DNA from: Candidatus Obscuribacterales bacterium
GTDB taxonomy: Bacteria > Cyanobacteriota > Vampirovibrionia > Obscuribacterales > Obscuribacteraceae
Assembly: GCA_019750335.1 (NCBI GenBank)
Contig: JAIEOQ010000005.1
Span: 1 to 64,000, forward strand
DNA: 64,000 nucleotides
Direction: 5' to 3'
The notes under the pieces: generated by a model
What the model saw: only the letters and a program-made list of their open reading frames with translations
The model's database searches: none
What the model was told of the DNA's origin: nothing
Made by a program: the position numbers and the translations under genes
Shown: piece after piece, positions 45,093 through 54,371 of the stretch
Position numbering within the stretch: the stretch's first letter is position 1
Layout of the letters: each line of letters starts with the position of its first letter

Positions 45093-46201
45093 TGAATAAA
45101 GATGGAATTTTGCTTACTGGCGCCAATGGCTATCTCGGTCTTTGTCTTAGCCGGCGTTTGCTTACTCAATCGGACAGCATTTTGCATCTTTGTCTCAGAG
45201 CTTGCGATAAAGCTACTTTCGAACAAAAGTCATCGATGATTTTGTCTCGGTTTGCTGGTTTTGAAAAACGTTTGTTTTTTTACCCGGTAGAGTTGTCTCA
45301 GACCAATCCGTTTGCTGCGGTTAACCCAGCTGCTATAACCCGGATCATTCATGCTGCGGCTGTGACTCGTTTTAATGTCGAGGCGGATCTAGCCTCTGAA
45401 ATCAATATTAAAGGGACTGAAAAAATTCTAGATTTTGCTCGCTCTTGCCCGCACTTGTCCAAATTTTTATTGCTGAGCAGTGTTTATGCCGCAGGACTGT
45501 GTACCGGGACTGTGCTTGAAAAACGATTAGAGGGGAGCAGCGGCTTTGCTAACTATTATGAAAGCTCTAAGTGGCAAGCCGAAGAAGAGCTATTCTCGCA
45601 TTATGGCGATCTGCCTTGGAACGTGCTGCGTATCGCCACTATTATTGCTGACGATGAGCACGGCCGGGTAACACAGCTAAACGCGGTGCATAATACGCTA
45701 AAACTGCTTTATTATGGCTTGCTTTCGCTTTTTCCCGGGAGGCAGGAAACACCGGTTTATTTTGTCACGGCAGAGTTTGTCGAAGCAGCAACCTTGGCTG
45801 TAATTGAAAGAAGTGAATTACGACAGATCTATCACCTCTGTCATCAGTCCCAAGAATCAGCAAAATTAGGTGAATTGTTAGATGTGGTATTGCAAACTTT
45901 CGCTAGTTACGCTGATTTTAGAAACCGTCGCGTATTAAAACCTTTGTGGTCCGATCAAGAATCTTTTCAGCTGCTTTCTGAAGGGGTGGCACAATTAGCT
46001 GCCGGCAGTGTTGTCAATCAGGCTGTTTCCAGTGTGGCGCCATTTGCCAAACAGCTTTTTGCCGGTAAAGATTTTAGAAACGATAACCTGCTTTCAATAA
46101 TGCCGGACTATCGCCCGGCGGATCCCTTGGTTCTGATTGAAAATATGTCAAACTATTTGGCAGGAACCAAGTGGGGGAGGTCAGTGCCGTATGCTTCTTA
46201 A
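45092..46201 (+). CDS. Thioester reductase (extended SDR), gene 7 of the operon
   Basis: 369 aa from ATG at 45092, coupled as TGATG. NAD(P)-binding LLTGANGYLG (residues 7-16), catalytic Ser in LLLSSVYAAG, and Tyr156xxxLys160 (YESSK). The layout matches the reductive release domains of NRPSs and carboxylic acid reductases, here as a free-standing enzyme. It would release a carrier-bound thioester as an aldehyde, or as an alcohol after a second reduction. Possible SDR modification of other substrates cannot be excluded. The PPTase gene overlaps it by 11 bases. Confidence 0.86.
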   Translation: MNKDGILLTGANGYLGLCLSRRLLTQSDSILHLCLRACDKATFEQKSSMILSRFAGFEKRLFFYPVELSQTNPFAAVNPAAITRIIHAAAVTRFNVEADLASEINIKGTEKILDFARSCPHLSKFLLLSSVYAAGLCTGTVLEKRLEGSSGFANYYESSKWQAEEELFSHYGDLPWNVLRIATIIADDEHGRVTQLNAVHNTLKLLYYGLLSLFPGRQETPVYFVTAEFVEAATLAVIERSELRQIYHLCHQSQESAKLGELLDVVLQTFASYADFRNRRVLKPLWSDQESFQLLSEGVAQLAAGSVVNQAVSSVAPFAKQLFAGKDFRNDNLLSIMPDYRPADPLVLIENMSNYLAGTKWGRSVPYAS

Positions 46202-46841
46202 GGAAGTGGAATTGGAAAAAAGTTTGCGGCAGCACTTTCACTGCGATATTTTTTGTGCGTATCAAACCGGTGATTTGCCAGCAGTCCAATTTAGTGAATC
46301 GGAGCTGGCAACGTATTCAACAATCAAAAATTTGCGACGTAAAAATTCATGGTCGCGAGGCCGTTTTGTCTTAAAAAAATTATTGGAACGTATGGAGCAA
46401 GACGCAGATACTGCGTCAATTACATTTCCGCATCGGGCGTTCTCTTTGAGTCATAGTGGAGAATGTGCTATTGCAGTGTTTTTGAAGGGAGAGCAAGCAA
46501 AGGGAATTGGAGTTGATCTTGAGTTTTTGCGTGAGATAAAAGATGAATCGGCTCGCTTTTTTCTTAATGACGCTGAACGAACTTGGTATTTCAATTTGCC
46601 TCCTGAATTGCGGATGACGAATCTAATCAGGTTGTGGACTATAAAAGAAGCTGTATTTAAAAGTGATTTGCAAAACGATTCTCAAACCTTAAGCAGATAC
46701 GCTTTATTTGATCCGAGCTCTTCTTCCGGACAGGCGGAGCGTCAGGCTGAGGCAGAAACGTTTGTTTTTGATTATTTATCGTTAGATCTTGGTCAATCCT
46801 GGTTGAGTGTTGCTCTGGCCAGACCAAAGGAGTTGCGATGA
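46191..46841 (+). CDS. Sfp/AcpT-type 4'-phosphopantetheinyl transferase, gene 8
   Basis: 216 aa from ATG at 46191 with GGGGGAGG ten bases upstream. The Mg-binding GIGVDLEFLR and the WxxKEAxxK motif LWTIKEAVFK are both intact, as is the upstream SLSHSGECAIAVF region. It converts apo carrier proteins to holo form with CoA. Having its own copy implies that the two carrier proteins may not be served well by the housekeeping AcpS. ATGA overlap with gene 9. Confidence 0.9.
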   Translation: MLLKEVELEKSLRQHFHCDIFCAYQTGDLPAVQFSESELATYSTIKNLRRKNSWSRGRFVLKKLLERMEQDADTASITFPHRAFSLSHSGECAIAVFLKGEQAKGIGVDLEFLREIKDESARFFLNDAERTWYFNLPPELRMTNLIRLWTIKEAVFKSDLQNDSQTLSRYALFDPSSSSGQAERQAEAETFVFDYLSLDLGQSWLSVALARPKELR

Positions 46842-47407
46842 CTACTAAGTTGAACGAAAATGAACTCTGGCTTTTAAGTTTTTATCGTACGTCTGAAATA
46901 AGCGGTGCCCTATTTTTTGGACGGTTGTGCAAAACTCTCAAATCCAGTGCTGTTCAGCATGATATGAGCAAGCATTTTTCAGACGAAGCGCACCACGCTT
47001 GGTTGTGGACCGATTGTATTGCTAAGCTGAAAGCGCAACCACTTAAGCTTGCTGATTCTTATCAGGACCAATATATTTCAGCTGCCGGTTTGCCGGCCAA
47101 TATTATGGAGATCCTAGCAATCACTCACGTTTTTGAAAAACGAGTGATCCGTCAATATGCTTTGCACAGTCGCGTTCCGGATTTGCAACCGGAGATTAAG
47201 GAAACTTTGTCGGCGATTATGCAGGATGAACGCTGGCATTTGGAATGGGTAAAAAATGCATTGCAGTCTATGGAGAACGAGTTTGGTAAAGAAAATATCG
47301 AGCAAGCATTGCAACGCTTTTTGCAAGCCGATGAAGAAGTTTATGCCAAAACAATGAAAGAGCATGAAGAGCGTGTGCACGGATTAGGAATTTTAGCCGG
47401 GAGATAA
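46838..47407 (+). CDS. Ferritin-like di-iron protein, gene 9 of the operon
   Basis: 189 aa, four-helix bundle. The full ligand set of a ferritin-like di-iron site is visible: Glu20, ExxH at Glu50-His53 (DEAHH), Glu100 and ExxH at Glu131-His134 (DERWH). It is unrelated in sequence to the AurF-like protein, so the operon has two different di-iron proteins. It could be a second oxygenase, a desaturase or a deformylating or decarboxylating enzyme acting on the tethered or released product. No closer family is recognised. Confidence 0.78.
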   Translation: MTTKLNENELWLLSFYRTSEISGALFFGRLCKTLKSSAVQHDMSKHFSDEAHHAWLWTDCIAKLKAQPLKLADSYQDQYISAAGLPANIMEILAITHVFEKRVIRQYALHSRVPDLQPEIKETLSAIMQDERWHLEWVKNALQSMENEFGKENIEQALQRFLQADEEVYAKTMKEHEERVHGLGILAGR

Positions 47408-47411
47408 AACA

Positions 47412-47651
47412 ATGCTCGATCGAAGCGCTGTGAAATTCAAAATTGCCTCGGTATTGCAAGTGCAACCGGAGCTAATTGTGGAAGAGGCAATTCTAAATGA
47501 ACTTGTAGTTGATTCATTTATTCTTGTTGATTTAGTCATTGAGCTACAAGAAGAATTCTCTTGTCGATTAAACCAGGAAAATTTAAAAAGCGTACGTACA
47601 GTCGGTGATTTGATTCAACAACTGGAACTGCATCGGTTTGCTGCTGCTTAA
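47412..47651 (+). CDS. Acyl carrier protein 2, gene 10 of the operon
   Basis: 79 aa, ATG 4 bases after gene 9. Phosphopantetheine Ser35 lies in LVVDSFILVDLVIELQEEF, followed by the typical helix III region ENLKSVRTVGDLIQQL. It differs clearly from carrier protein 1, so it may carry the acyl chain activated by the ligase of gene 1 while carrier 1 carries the amino acid. Last gene of the operon; the convergent TPR gene ends 2 bases away. Confidence 0.86.
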   Translation: MLDRSAVKFKIASVLQVQPELIVEEAILNELVVDSFILVDLVIELQEEFSCRLNQENLKSVRTVGDLIQQLELHRFAAA

Positions 47652-47653
47652 AA

Positions 47654-49105
47654 TCAGTTGTCGTTTTTTATTTCAGCAATCATTTTTGCTGTTTGTTTGC
47701 TGCCAAAAAGATCTTTTTGTGCTGAATAAATAAGCAACGCTTTTTGCAAATCATTTAATGCGCCAGCTTTATCGCCGTTAGCTAAACGTGCTTGTGCGCG
47801 AAATTTGCGGGCAGTAGCAAGCTGAGGATTAAAGTTTATTGCCTGTGAAAAATCTTCAATTGCTTTAGTGAATTCACGCTCTGCCATATATTCCAAGCCG
47901 CGGTTCAAATAAATGCCTGGATCTTCTTTGGCGAATTCGAGTGCTTTGCTGAAATCAGCAATTGCTTTTGCTGATTGACCCAGTCGTGAATAAACCAAAC
48001 CGCGATCTTCAAAAAATTCAGCTTGTGGCTTTTGAGACAGTTCAATCGCTTTGCTGTAATCAGCTAAAGCTAAATTAGCTTTGCCCAGCTCCAAATAAGC
48101 TTTAGCTCGGCTGGCGAACAATTCCGGATCGGCAGGTGTAATCGAAATTGCTCGATCCAGGTCTTCGATGGCATAAGCAAAAGAAGACATGTGCATATAG
48201 ACCGATGCCCGCCATTTGAAAGCTTCTAAGCTGTCCGGTTCGTTGCAAATTGCTTCTGTAAGAGCGTGAATCGCTTCTAAATGGTTGCCGGCACGGAACA
48301 GTGCTAGTCCGTGACCAATTAAATCCGAAGCCTCTGGTGTATTCTTGCCCAGTTTCAATAAACCGGACAAAGCGTGCTTGTTCTTTTGCCATTCACGAGT
48401 TGTTTCTTGAGAACGCTCTAAATAAGCTTTATCCAGGATAACGGCTTTATCGAAATCTTTAAGAGCAAGTTCGTGCTGATCTTTTTTCTTGTAATAACGA
48501 GAACGTAAAAAATAAGCTTCCGGTTGCTCGGGATCCAGACGAATTGCTGTTTCCAGATCGGCTAGAGCCTTGTCGTCTTCGCCTAGGCAGAGGTGTGTAT
48601 CGGCTTTGCCGATATAAGCCAAAGGAAACTTAGGATCGGCAGCAATTGCTGCGCTAAAAGCATTTAAAGCTTCGTTGTACTGATTAAGTCCTAAATAAGC
48701 TTTTCCTTTGCAGGCAAGAATAATTTCACGGTTTGTTTTGCTTAAGCTCACAGCTTTATCGAAGCTTTCAATCGCTGATTTATGTTCTCCCAACTCCAAT
48801 TGGGATAAGCCAAGCTGTAGATATAAGGAACCGTTTTTCGGGGCAAACTTAACCGCTTTGCTGAAATCTTTGCTTGCGCCTAAAAAATCAGCTTGGGAAA
48901 ATTTGCCTAAGCCGGAAGCCGTCAGCTCCTGAACCATACTGTTTGGAAATTCGCTTTCGACCATGGAGTTGTCCGGAACATAGCCCGCTTCCTGGCCGTC
49001 ATCAATTTTTGTGTTTGCCGGTTCTACTGCCAGCACTAGTTGCTGAGTATGAAAACCGGACAATGTTGCGGCTAAAACGAGGAGCTGCTTAATCGAACTT
49101 GACAT
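47654..49105 (-). CDS. Large secreted TPR protein, 483 aa
   Basis: ATG at 49105 gives MSSSIKQLLVLAATLSGFH, a signal-peptide-like start; a TTG at 49129 is less likely. About eleven TPR units fill residues 60-470, for example ASDLIGHGLALFRAGNHLEA and IYLNRGLEYMAEREFTKAIE. It acts as a protein-binding scaffold in the periplasm or on the outer membrane. Not obviously part of the biosynthetic operon, being on the opposite strand. Confidence 0.82.
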   Translation of the reverse strand: MSSSIKQLLVLAATLSGFHTQQLVLAVEPANTKIDDGQEAGYVPDNSMVESEFPNSMVQELTASGLGKFSQADFLGASKDFSKAVKFAPKNGSLYLQLGLSQLELGEHKSAIESFDKAVSLSKTNREIILACKGKAYLGLNQYNEALNAFSAAIAADPKFPLAYIGKADTHLCLGEDDKALADLETAIRLDPEQPEAYFLRSRYYKKKDQHELALKDFDKAVILDKAYLERSQETTREWQKNKHALSGLLKLGKNTPEASDLIGHGLALFRAGNHLEAIHALTEAICNEPDSLEAFKWRASVYMHMSSFAYAIEDLDRAISITPADPELFASRAKAYLELGKANLALADYSKAIELSQKPQAEFFEDRGLVYSRLGQSAKAIADFSKALEFAKEDPGIYLNRGLEYMAEREFTKAIEDFSQAINFNPQLATARKFRAQARLANGDKAGALNDLQKALLIYSAQKDLFGSKQTAKMIAEIKNDN

Positions 49106-49195
49106 TTGCTTCCATCCCGATATTTCCAAATCATACAGCTATTGACGATTGCTGACTATCGGTGTCTGGCGAACTCTCTTGTTAAGTTGCTTTTT

Positions 49196-49226
49196 CTGGC
49201 AGGCGCGACGTTCTTAAGTGTATAAT
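49196..49226 (+). promoter_or_regulatory. Promoter candidate for the RND efflux genes
   Basis: A perfect TATAAT lies at 49221-49226; the best -35 (CTGGCA at 49196) has a 19-base spacing and is weak. It lies 24 bases before the ATG at 49250 and would give the efflux genes a promoter independent of the operon upstream. Confidence 0.5.
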
Positions 49227-49249
49227 CGGGGCGCTTTGCCGAGGTGCAT

Positions 49250-50677
49250 ATGAGTCTGGAATCCATACCGAAGCCAATTGAAGGCGAGCGTCTGGCAAGA
49301 GAATTTAAGACCGGTTTTTCCAAAAAACGTTTGTTTGTTTTTGGCGGATGCGCTCTTGTGCTTTTCTTTGCAACAACTTCTGTTGCTCGTTTGATTTTTC
49401 CTGCTAACCAAAACAAAAAAGAGTCTGCGCCACCATCGGTAATGACAGTCACTACTGTCCCTGTGCGTTATGGCACGATTAACCGCGAACTCTCGATTAA
49501 CGGATCGATTGCTGCCTGGGATGAGTTAGCGATCGGTGCTGAAGCAAATGGCTTGCGCCTGGACAGCGTGCGTGTCGAAGAAGGGAATCAGGTAAGCAAA
49601 GGTCAAATTCTTGCTACCTTAAATTCGGCGGTGTTGCGAGCGCAACTAGAGCAAGAAAAAGCAAAAGCACGCTCAAATGAAGCTGCTTTAAGAAAAGCGA
49701 TTCAACCTAATCGAGTGGAAGATCTGAACAGCTGGCGGGCAGCTCTGATGCAAGCCGAAGCTAACGTCGCCCAAGAGGAAGCCAATCTTTCGCGTAGTCG
49801 GGCAAATTCAGCCAATGCTCAAGAAAATTCAAGACGTTACAGTGAATTGCGTAAAGTCGGTGCAGTCAGCCAGATGGAAGCGGACAATTCGCTTACTGCC
49901 GCCCGGGCGGCCGAGTCGGAAGTTCTAGGGGCTGAGAAAAAAGTGTTGGCGATGAAATTTGCTTTGCGCCAAGCTCATGAAAAACTAAAGATGGCCGAGC
50001 AGGGTGGCAGGCAGGAAGATGTTCTCATTTCGCAGTCTAGCCTTGCTGAATCAAAAGCAAGAGTAAAACAGCTTGAAGCGCAAGTGGAACAAACAATCAT
50101 TCGTGCTCCCGATAGCGGTGTGATTGTCAAACGTAACGCTCATTTAGGTGAGATTAGCTCCGCAGGCAAAGAGCTTTTTCGTATGGTTCGCCAAGACCGT
50201 CTTGAGCTGCGGGCTCTTGTCCCGGAGGTTGATCTAGTTAAAGTTCATGCCGGACAAGTTGTGCGTCTTTCAGCCGACATGAAAGGAACAACTGTTTTTT
50301 CCGGGCAGGTGCGTGAAGTCAGCCCCTTGGTTGATGAAAAAACTCGCTTAGGCACGGTACGCATCGATATAAATGAAAGTTCGCGTACGATCCATCCGGG
50401 ACAGTTTTTCCATGGATATATCGAACTCGGCAAGCAAAACATTATGCTTGTTCCTTCCAAGTCGGTTCTTGTGCGTGACGAAAAATCTATTGTTTTTCTA
50501 TTGCAGGGAAATAAGGCATTTAAAAAAGAGATCCAGATTGGTGAACCGGTAGATGACGAGATTGAAGTCTTGTCCGGACTTTCGGTCGGGCAAGCGGTTG
50601 TGCTTACCGGAGCCGGTTTCTTGAAAGACGGTGATATCGTCAGCACCACATCCGAACTTGCTGACGATAAACGTTAA
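49250..50677 (+). CDS. RND efflux periplasmic adaptor (HlyD/AcrA family)
   Basis: 475 aa from ATG at 49250 behind GAGG. One N-terminal membrane anchor (LFVFGGCALVLFFATTSVARLIF), a lipoyl half-motif (VRVEEGNQVSKGQILATLNSA), a long alpha-hairpin coiled coil (residues about 145-275), the second lipoyl half (TIIRAPDSGVIVKRNAHLGE), then beta-barrel and membrane-proximal domains (VPSKSVLVRDE). It links the inner membrane pump encoded 12 bases downstream to an outer membrane channel, which is not in the window. Confidence 0.92.
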   Translation: MSLESIPKPIEGERLAREFKTGFSKKRLFVFGGCALVLFFATTSVARLIFPANQNKKESAPPSVMTVTTVPVRYGTINRELSINGSIAAWDELAIGAEANGLRLDSVRVEEGNQVSKGQILATLNSAVLRAQLEQEKAKARSNEAALRKAIQPNRVEDLNSWRAALMQAEANVAQEEANLSRSRANSANAQENSRRYSELRKVGAVSQMEADNSLTAARAAESEVLGAEKKVLAMKFALRQAHEKLKMAEQGGRQEDVLISQSSLAESKARVKQLEAQVEQTIIRAPDSGVIVKRNAHLGEISSAGKELFRMVRQDRLELRALVPEVDLVKVHAGQVVRLSADMKGTTVFSGQVREVSPLVDEKTRLGTVRIDINESSRTIHPGQFFHGYIELGKQNIMLVPSKSVLVRDEKSIVFLLQGNKAFKKEIQIGEPVDDEIEVLSGLSVGQAVVLTGAGFLKDGDIVSTTSELADDKR

Positions 50678-50689
50678 AGGCAGGATGTT

Positions 50690-53600
50690 ATGCAGCAATG
50701 GGATTTATCATCCTGGTCGATTAGAAACCCGGTTCCAACCGTAGTTCTTTTTCTACTGCTTACCATAAGCGGTATGTTCGGCTTCATGTCTTTAGGCATT
50801 GACGAGAATCCGAACATCGACGTGCCGATTGTTTCGGTTACAGTTAGTCAAATGGGTGCTTCGCCGACTGAGTTAGAAACTCAGGTGACACGCAAAATTG
50901 AAGATTCAATTGCCGGTATCGGCAATATCAAACATATCTCTTCCACTGCTAGCAACGGTGCCTCACAAACAAGCATTGAATTTGAGATCGGCACCAATAC
51001 GGATCGAGCAGTAAATGATGTACGTGATGCTGTTACAAAAATCAGACAGCAACTTCCTCAAGGAATTGATGAACCAATAGTCCAAAGAGTGGATTTTGTC
51101 GGCGGTGCTTTCGTCAGCTATTCAATTGCTTCTAAAGAACGTTCGGTAGTTGAGCTAAGTTGGATTGTCGATAATGATATTGCCCGCTCTCTGCTTTCGG
51201 TTCCTGGTGTCGGACAAGTTCAACGAGCCGGTGGCGTGGACCGTGAAGTGCGCGTCAATCTTGATCCCAGTCGTTTGCAAGCGATGGGTGTTACAGCTGA
51301 TCAAGTCAGCGTTCAGTTGCGCAATCTCAATATCGATCTGCCCGGCGGGCGCAGTGAAGTAGGCAGCGGCGAACAATCAATTAGAACTCTTGGTAGCGCT
51401 CTTTCAGTCAGCGACTTGGCGGCTACGCAAATCGCTTTGCCTGGCGGTGGTTGGACACGCTTAGATACGCTCGGGCGGATTGTCGACGGTGCTTCCGAAC
51501 AACGCCAGTTAGCTTATTTAGACGGCAAGCCGGTGGTTGCTTTTGCGATTATTCGCAGCACAGGGAGCAACTTAGTTGATGTTGAAAATGGTGTGGATAA
51601 AAAGCTGGCTGAACTGAAAAAAATCCTGCCGAAAGATATCAATGTTCAGAAAATCCGCACCAATGGTAAATATGTGCGTGATGCCTATTCGGCCTCACTT
51701 GAGTCCTTGATGCTTGGCGCTTTACTTTCGCTTATCGTTATTTGGTATTTCGTGCGTGATATGCGCGCTACGGTGATATCCAGTTTAGCAATTCCGCTTT
51801 CGCTGATTCCGACATTTGCCATTATGAAATGGGCTGGTTTTACTTTGAACGGCATGTCACTTTTGGCTTTGGCCCTTGTAATTGGTGTTTTAGTGGACGA
51901 TGCCATTGTTGAAATTGAAAATATCGTTCGCCATATCAAAATGGGTAAAAAGCCTTTTGAAGCTTCTTGCGATGCAGCAAGTGAGATTGCTTTAGCAGTT
52001 GTAGCCACTACTTTAACTGTAATTGTGGTTTTTGTGCCGGTTGCTTTCATGGGCGGCATACCGGGACAGTTTTTCAAACAGTTCGGCTGGACTGTGGCTG
52101 TAGCTGTTTTCTTTTCTTTGCTTGTAGCCCGCATGCTGACGCCGATGATGTCCGCTTATATGATGCGTGACATACCTGAATCTCATCAAAACGGCTGGCT
52201 CGATAATATTTATTCGCGTTCTTTGCATTGGGCGTTGAATCATCGTTTAATTGCTGTCGGTTTATCCTTTGCCATATTTGTCGGTAGTTTGATTCTTTTC
52301 AAAATGATGCCGACCTCGCTTATTTCAAATGTAGACCGTGGCGAAAGTGTTTTAACTGTGGCCTTGCCGCCCGGGGTAACTCTTTCGGATACGGAAAAGG
52401 TTGTTGACGAAGCCACTCGGGTCTTTATGTCACGATCGGAAACCGAACATATATTTTCGACTATCGGTACACCCTCGAGCGCTAAAAGAAACTCTGGCGG
52501 CAATCAAGGTGAAGTGAATAATGCAGTTGTTTATATCAGCCTAAAGCCGAAAGAAGAAAGAAAGCTTTCGCAGCAAGAATTTGAGGATGAAGCGCGCAAA
52601 GCGCTCGATCATATACCCGGTGCGCGCTTTGGTTATTATCGCTCGGTCGGTGGCGGCGGCAAGCCTTTGCGCATTGCTTTGACAGCAAACGATCCGGCTC
52701 TTTTGAATCAATATTCGGAAAAGCTCTTAAACGAAGTGAGAGCGATTCCCGGACTTTATGATGTTTCATCGAGTGCTTCGCTTTTGCGTCCGGAAATCAA
52801 TGTCCGTCCGGATTTTGCTCGAGCAGCCGAACAGGGAGTTTCGGTAGCGGCAATTGGGCGCACGGCACAAATAGCTACTTTGGGTGATGTTGAATTCAAT
52901 CTGCCTAAATTCAATTTGAAAGACCGCCAAATAAATATTCGTGTGCAGCTTGATCCACAATACCGCAAAGATATTCAGGTGATTGCCGGATTACAAGTTA
53001 TGGGAGCGGATGGGCATTTGGTTCCCTTGCGCAGCGTTTCGCAAATTACTTTCGGTAGCGGTCCGGCTGAAATCACTCGTTACGACCGGGCCCGTCAAGT
53101 AACAATTGACGCCGGGCTGGAAGCCAATACTACTCTTGGCGAAGCGATGAAGCGCATACATGAGTTGCCTGCTTACAAAAATCGTCCCCGTGAAATACAG
53201 GAACAACCCTTAGGCGATGCTGAAATACAACGTGATGTATTCTCCGGTTTCGGCACAGCAATTGGTTATGCAATCCTTTTGATTTATGCTGTTTTAGTTC
53301 TTTTATTCGGTGGTTTTTTGCATCCGCTAACAATTATGGTTTCTTTGCCGCTCTCACTTTGTGGTGCTTTATTAGGGCTGATGCTGACTGGCAATTCTCT
53401 CGGTTTGTATGGGCTGATTGGTATCGTGATGTTGATGGGTTTGGTCACTAAAAACGCTATTCTGCTTGTTGAATATTGCTTGAAAGAGATGAGAGCCGGT
53501 GTACCGCGGGAAGAAGCAATCCACGCTGCGGGCTCAATTAGAATGCAGCCGATTATGATGACTACTATTGCCATGATTGCCGGCATGTTGCCGATTGCCC

Positions 53601-53842
53601 TTAAATGGGGCGCCGGTGCCGAAGCACGGGCACCGATGGCGATTGCGGTAATCGGCGGCTTGTTCACCTCGACAATTCTCACTCTGGTCGTGGTTCCGGT
53701 CGTTTTCACTTATATCGACGACTTTCAAAACTGGCTCTTTAAGCTTTTCCCGGGGGCTAAATTTGTTGAAAAAACAGATGAAGCTGGCGAAGCCGGAAAA
53801 ATTAATGTCCAAAGCCACAAAAATGACATATATATGAAATAG
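50690..53842 (+). CDS. RND efflux transporter, AcrB/MexF (HAE1) type
   Basis: 1050 aa, twelve membrane helices in the RND arrangement with two large periplasmic loops. The proton-relay helix reads LVIGVLVDDAIVEIENIVRH with the paired Asp. The N-terminus RNPVPTVVLFLLLTISGMFGF and the late GLVTKNAILLVEY are typical. Tripartite drug/metabolite exporter; substrate not predictable. Operon with its adaptor, and possibly exports the product of the 40-47 kb pathway, though only proximity supports that. Confidence 0.94.
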   Translation: MQQWDLSSWSIRNPVPTVVLFLLLTISGMFGFMSLGIDENPNIDVPIVSVTVSQMGASPTELETQVTRKIEDSIAGIGNIKHISSTASNGASQTSIEFEIGTNTDRAVNDVRDAVTKIRQQLPQGIDEPIVQRVDFVGGAFVSYSIASKERSVVELSWIVDNDIARSLLSVPGVGQVQRAGGVDREVRVNLDPSRLQAMGVTADQVSVQLRNLNIDLPGGRSEVGSGEQSIRTLGSALSVSDLAATQIALPGGGWTRLDTLGRIVDGASEQRQLAYLDGKPVVAFAIIRSTGSNLVDVENGVDKKLAELKKILPKDINVQKIRTNGKYVRDAYSASLESLMLGALLSLIVIWYFVRDMRATVISSLAIPLSLIPTFAIMKWAGFTLNGMSLLALALVIGVLVDDAIVEIENIVRHIKMGKKPFEASCDAASEIALAVVATTLTVIVVFVPVAFMGGIPGQFFKQFGWTVAVAVFFSLLVARMLTPMMSAYMMRDIPESHQNGWLDNIYSRSLHWALNHRLIAVGLSFAIFVGSLILFKMMPTSLISNVDRGESVLTVALPPGVTLSDTEKVVDEATRVFMSRSETEHIFSTIGTPSSAKRNSGGNQGEVNNAVVYISLKPKEERKLSQQEFEDEARKALDHIPGARFGYYRSVGGGGKPLRIALTANDPALLNQYSEKLLNEVRAIPGLYDVSSSASLLRPEINVRPDFARAAEQGVSVAAIGRTAQIATLGDVEFNLPKFNLKDRQINIRVQLDPQYRKDIQVIAGLQVMGADGHLVPLRSVSQITFGSGPAEITRYDRARQVTIDAGLEANTTLGEAMKRIHELPAYKNRPREIQEQPLGDAEIQRDVFSGFGTAIGYAILLIYAVLVLLFGGFLHPLTIMVSLPLSLCGALLGLMLTGNSLGLYGLIGIVMLMGLVTKNAILLVEYCLKEMRAGVPREEAIHAAGSIRMQPIMMTTIAMIAGMLPIALKWGAGAEARAPMAIAVIGGLFTSTILTLVVVPVVFTYIDDFQNWLFKLFPGAKFVEKTDEAGEAGKINVQSHKNDIYMK

Positions 53843-53876
53843 CTTATAAAACCTAAGGGTGTGGGGGTAGCCATCG

Positions 53877-54371
53877 ATGCTTCAATTTTTGCGTCCGGCG
53901 CTTTTACTAGGTACGACTTTTATTATTACCGTTCCGGTTCTTGCCCAAGGAACCGATGGTGTCGGTTTTGGCGGTCCTAACGACCCTGATGCTGGTTATA
54001 CAGCTCCCGGTCCAGCTGACCCCGGCCCTTCTTCTTTTATTCCGGAAGGGATGCCGGGCCGCGCCAGCACAGGTCAGCAGTTTGGTAATACAACCGATTC
54101 CACCTGGCAGGATGTGCAGCATCAGTTCACTTCCGGCCACAGTACTATTTCACGGGTCGGCCAAACTCAATTTACTAATCAGCAAAATCGTTTGGAAATT
54201 CTGCCCACAGAGCTTGATTCTTTGGCTGTTGCTGGCGGGCATATGCGTCAAGCTTGCGGCAAAAGCTTCTCCGGTGGTTTTAAATCCAGCGGGACGGCTA
54301 GCGTTTTAAGCAAAATTTTCGGCTTGCCGCAAACATCGACCAGCTGCGTCGATTTGCACACGGCTCAATAG
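53877..54371 (+). CDS. Secreted hypothetical protein, 164 aa
   Basis: Signal peptide [21 protein letters not shown], then a disordered Gly/Pro/Asp-rich region ([19 protein letters not shown]), then a small domain with two Cys ([15 protein letters not shown]) that could pair. No family recognised. It follows the RND pump by 34 bases on the same strand and may be co-transcribed. The end overlaps convergent hmgA by 7 bases. Confidence 0.65.
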   Translation: MLQFLRPALLLGTTFIITVPVLAQGTDGVGFGGPNDPDAGYTAPGPADPGPSSFIPEGMPGRASTGQQFGNTTDSTWQDVQHQFTSGHSTISRVGQTQFTNQQNRLEILPTELDSLAVAGGHMRQACGKSFSGGFKSSGTASVLSKIFGLPQTSTSCVDLHTAQ

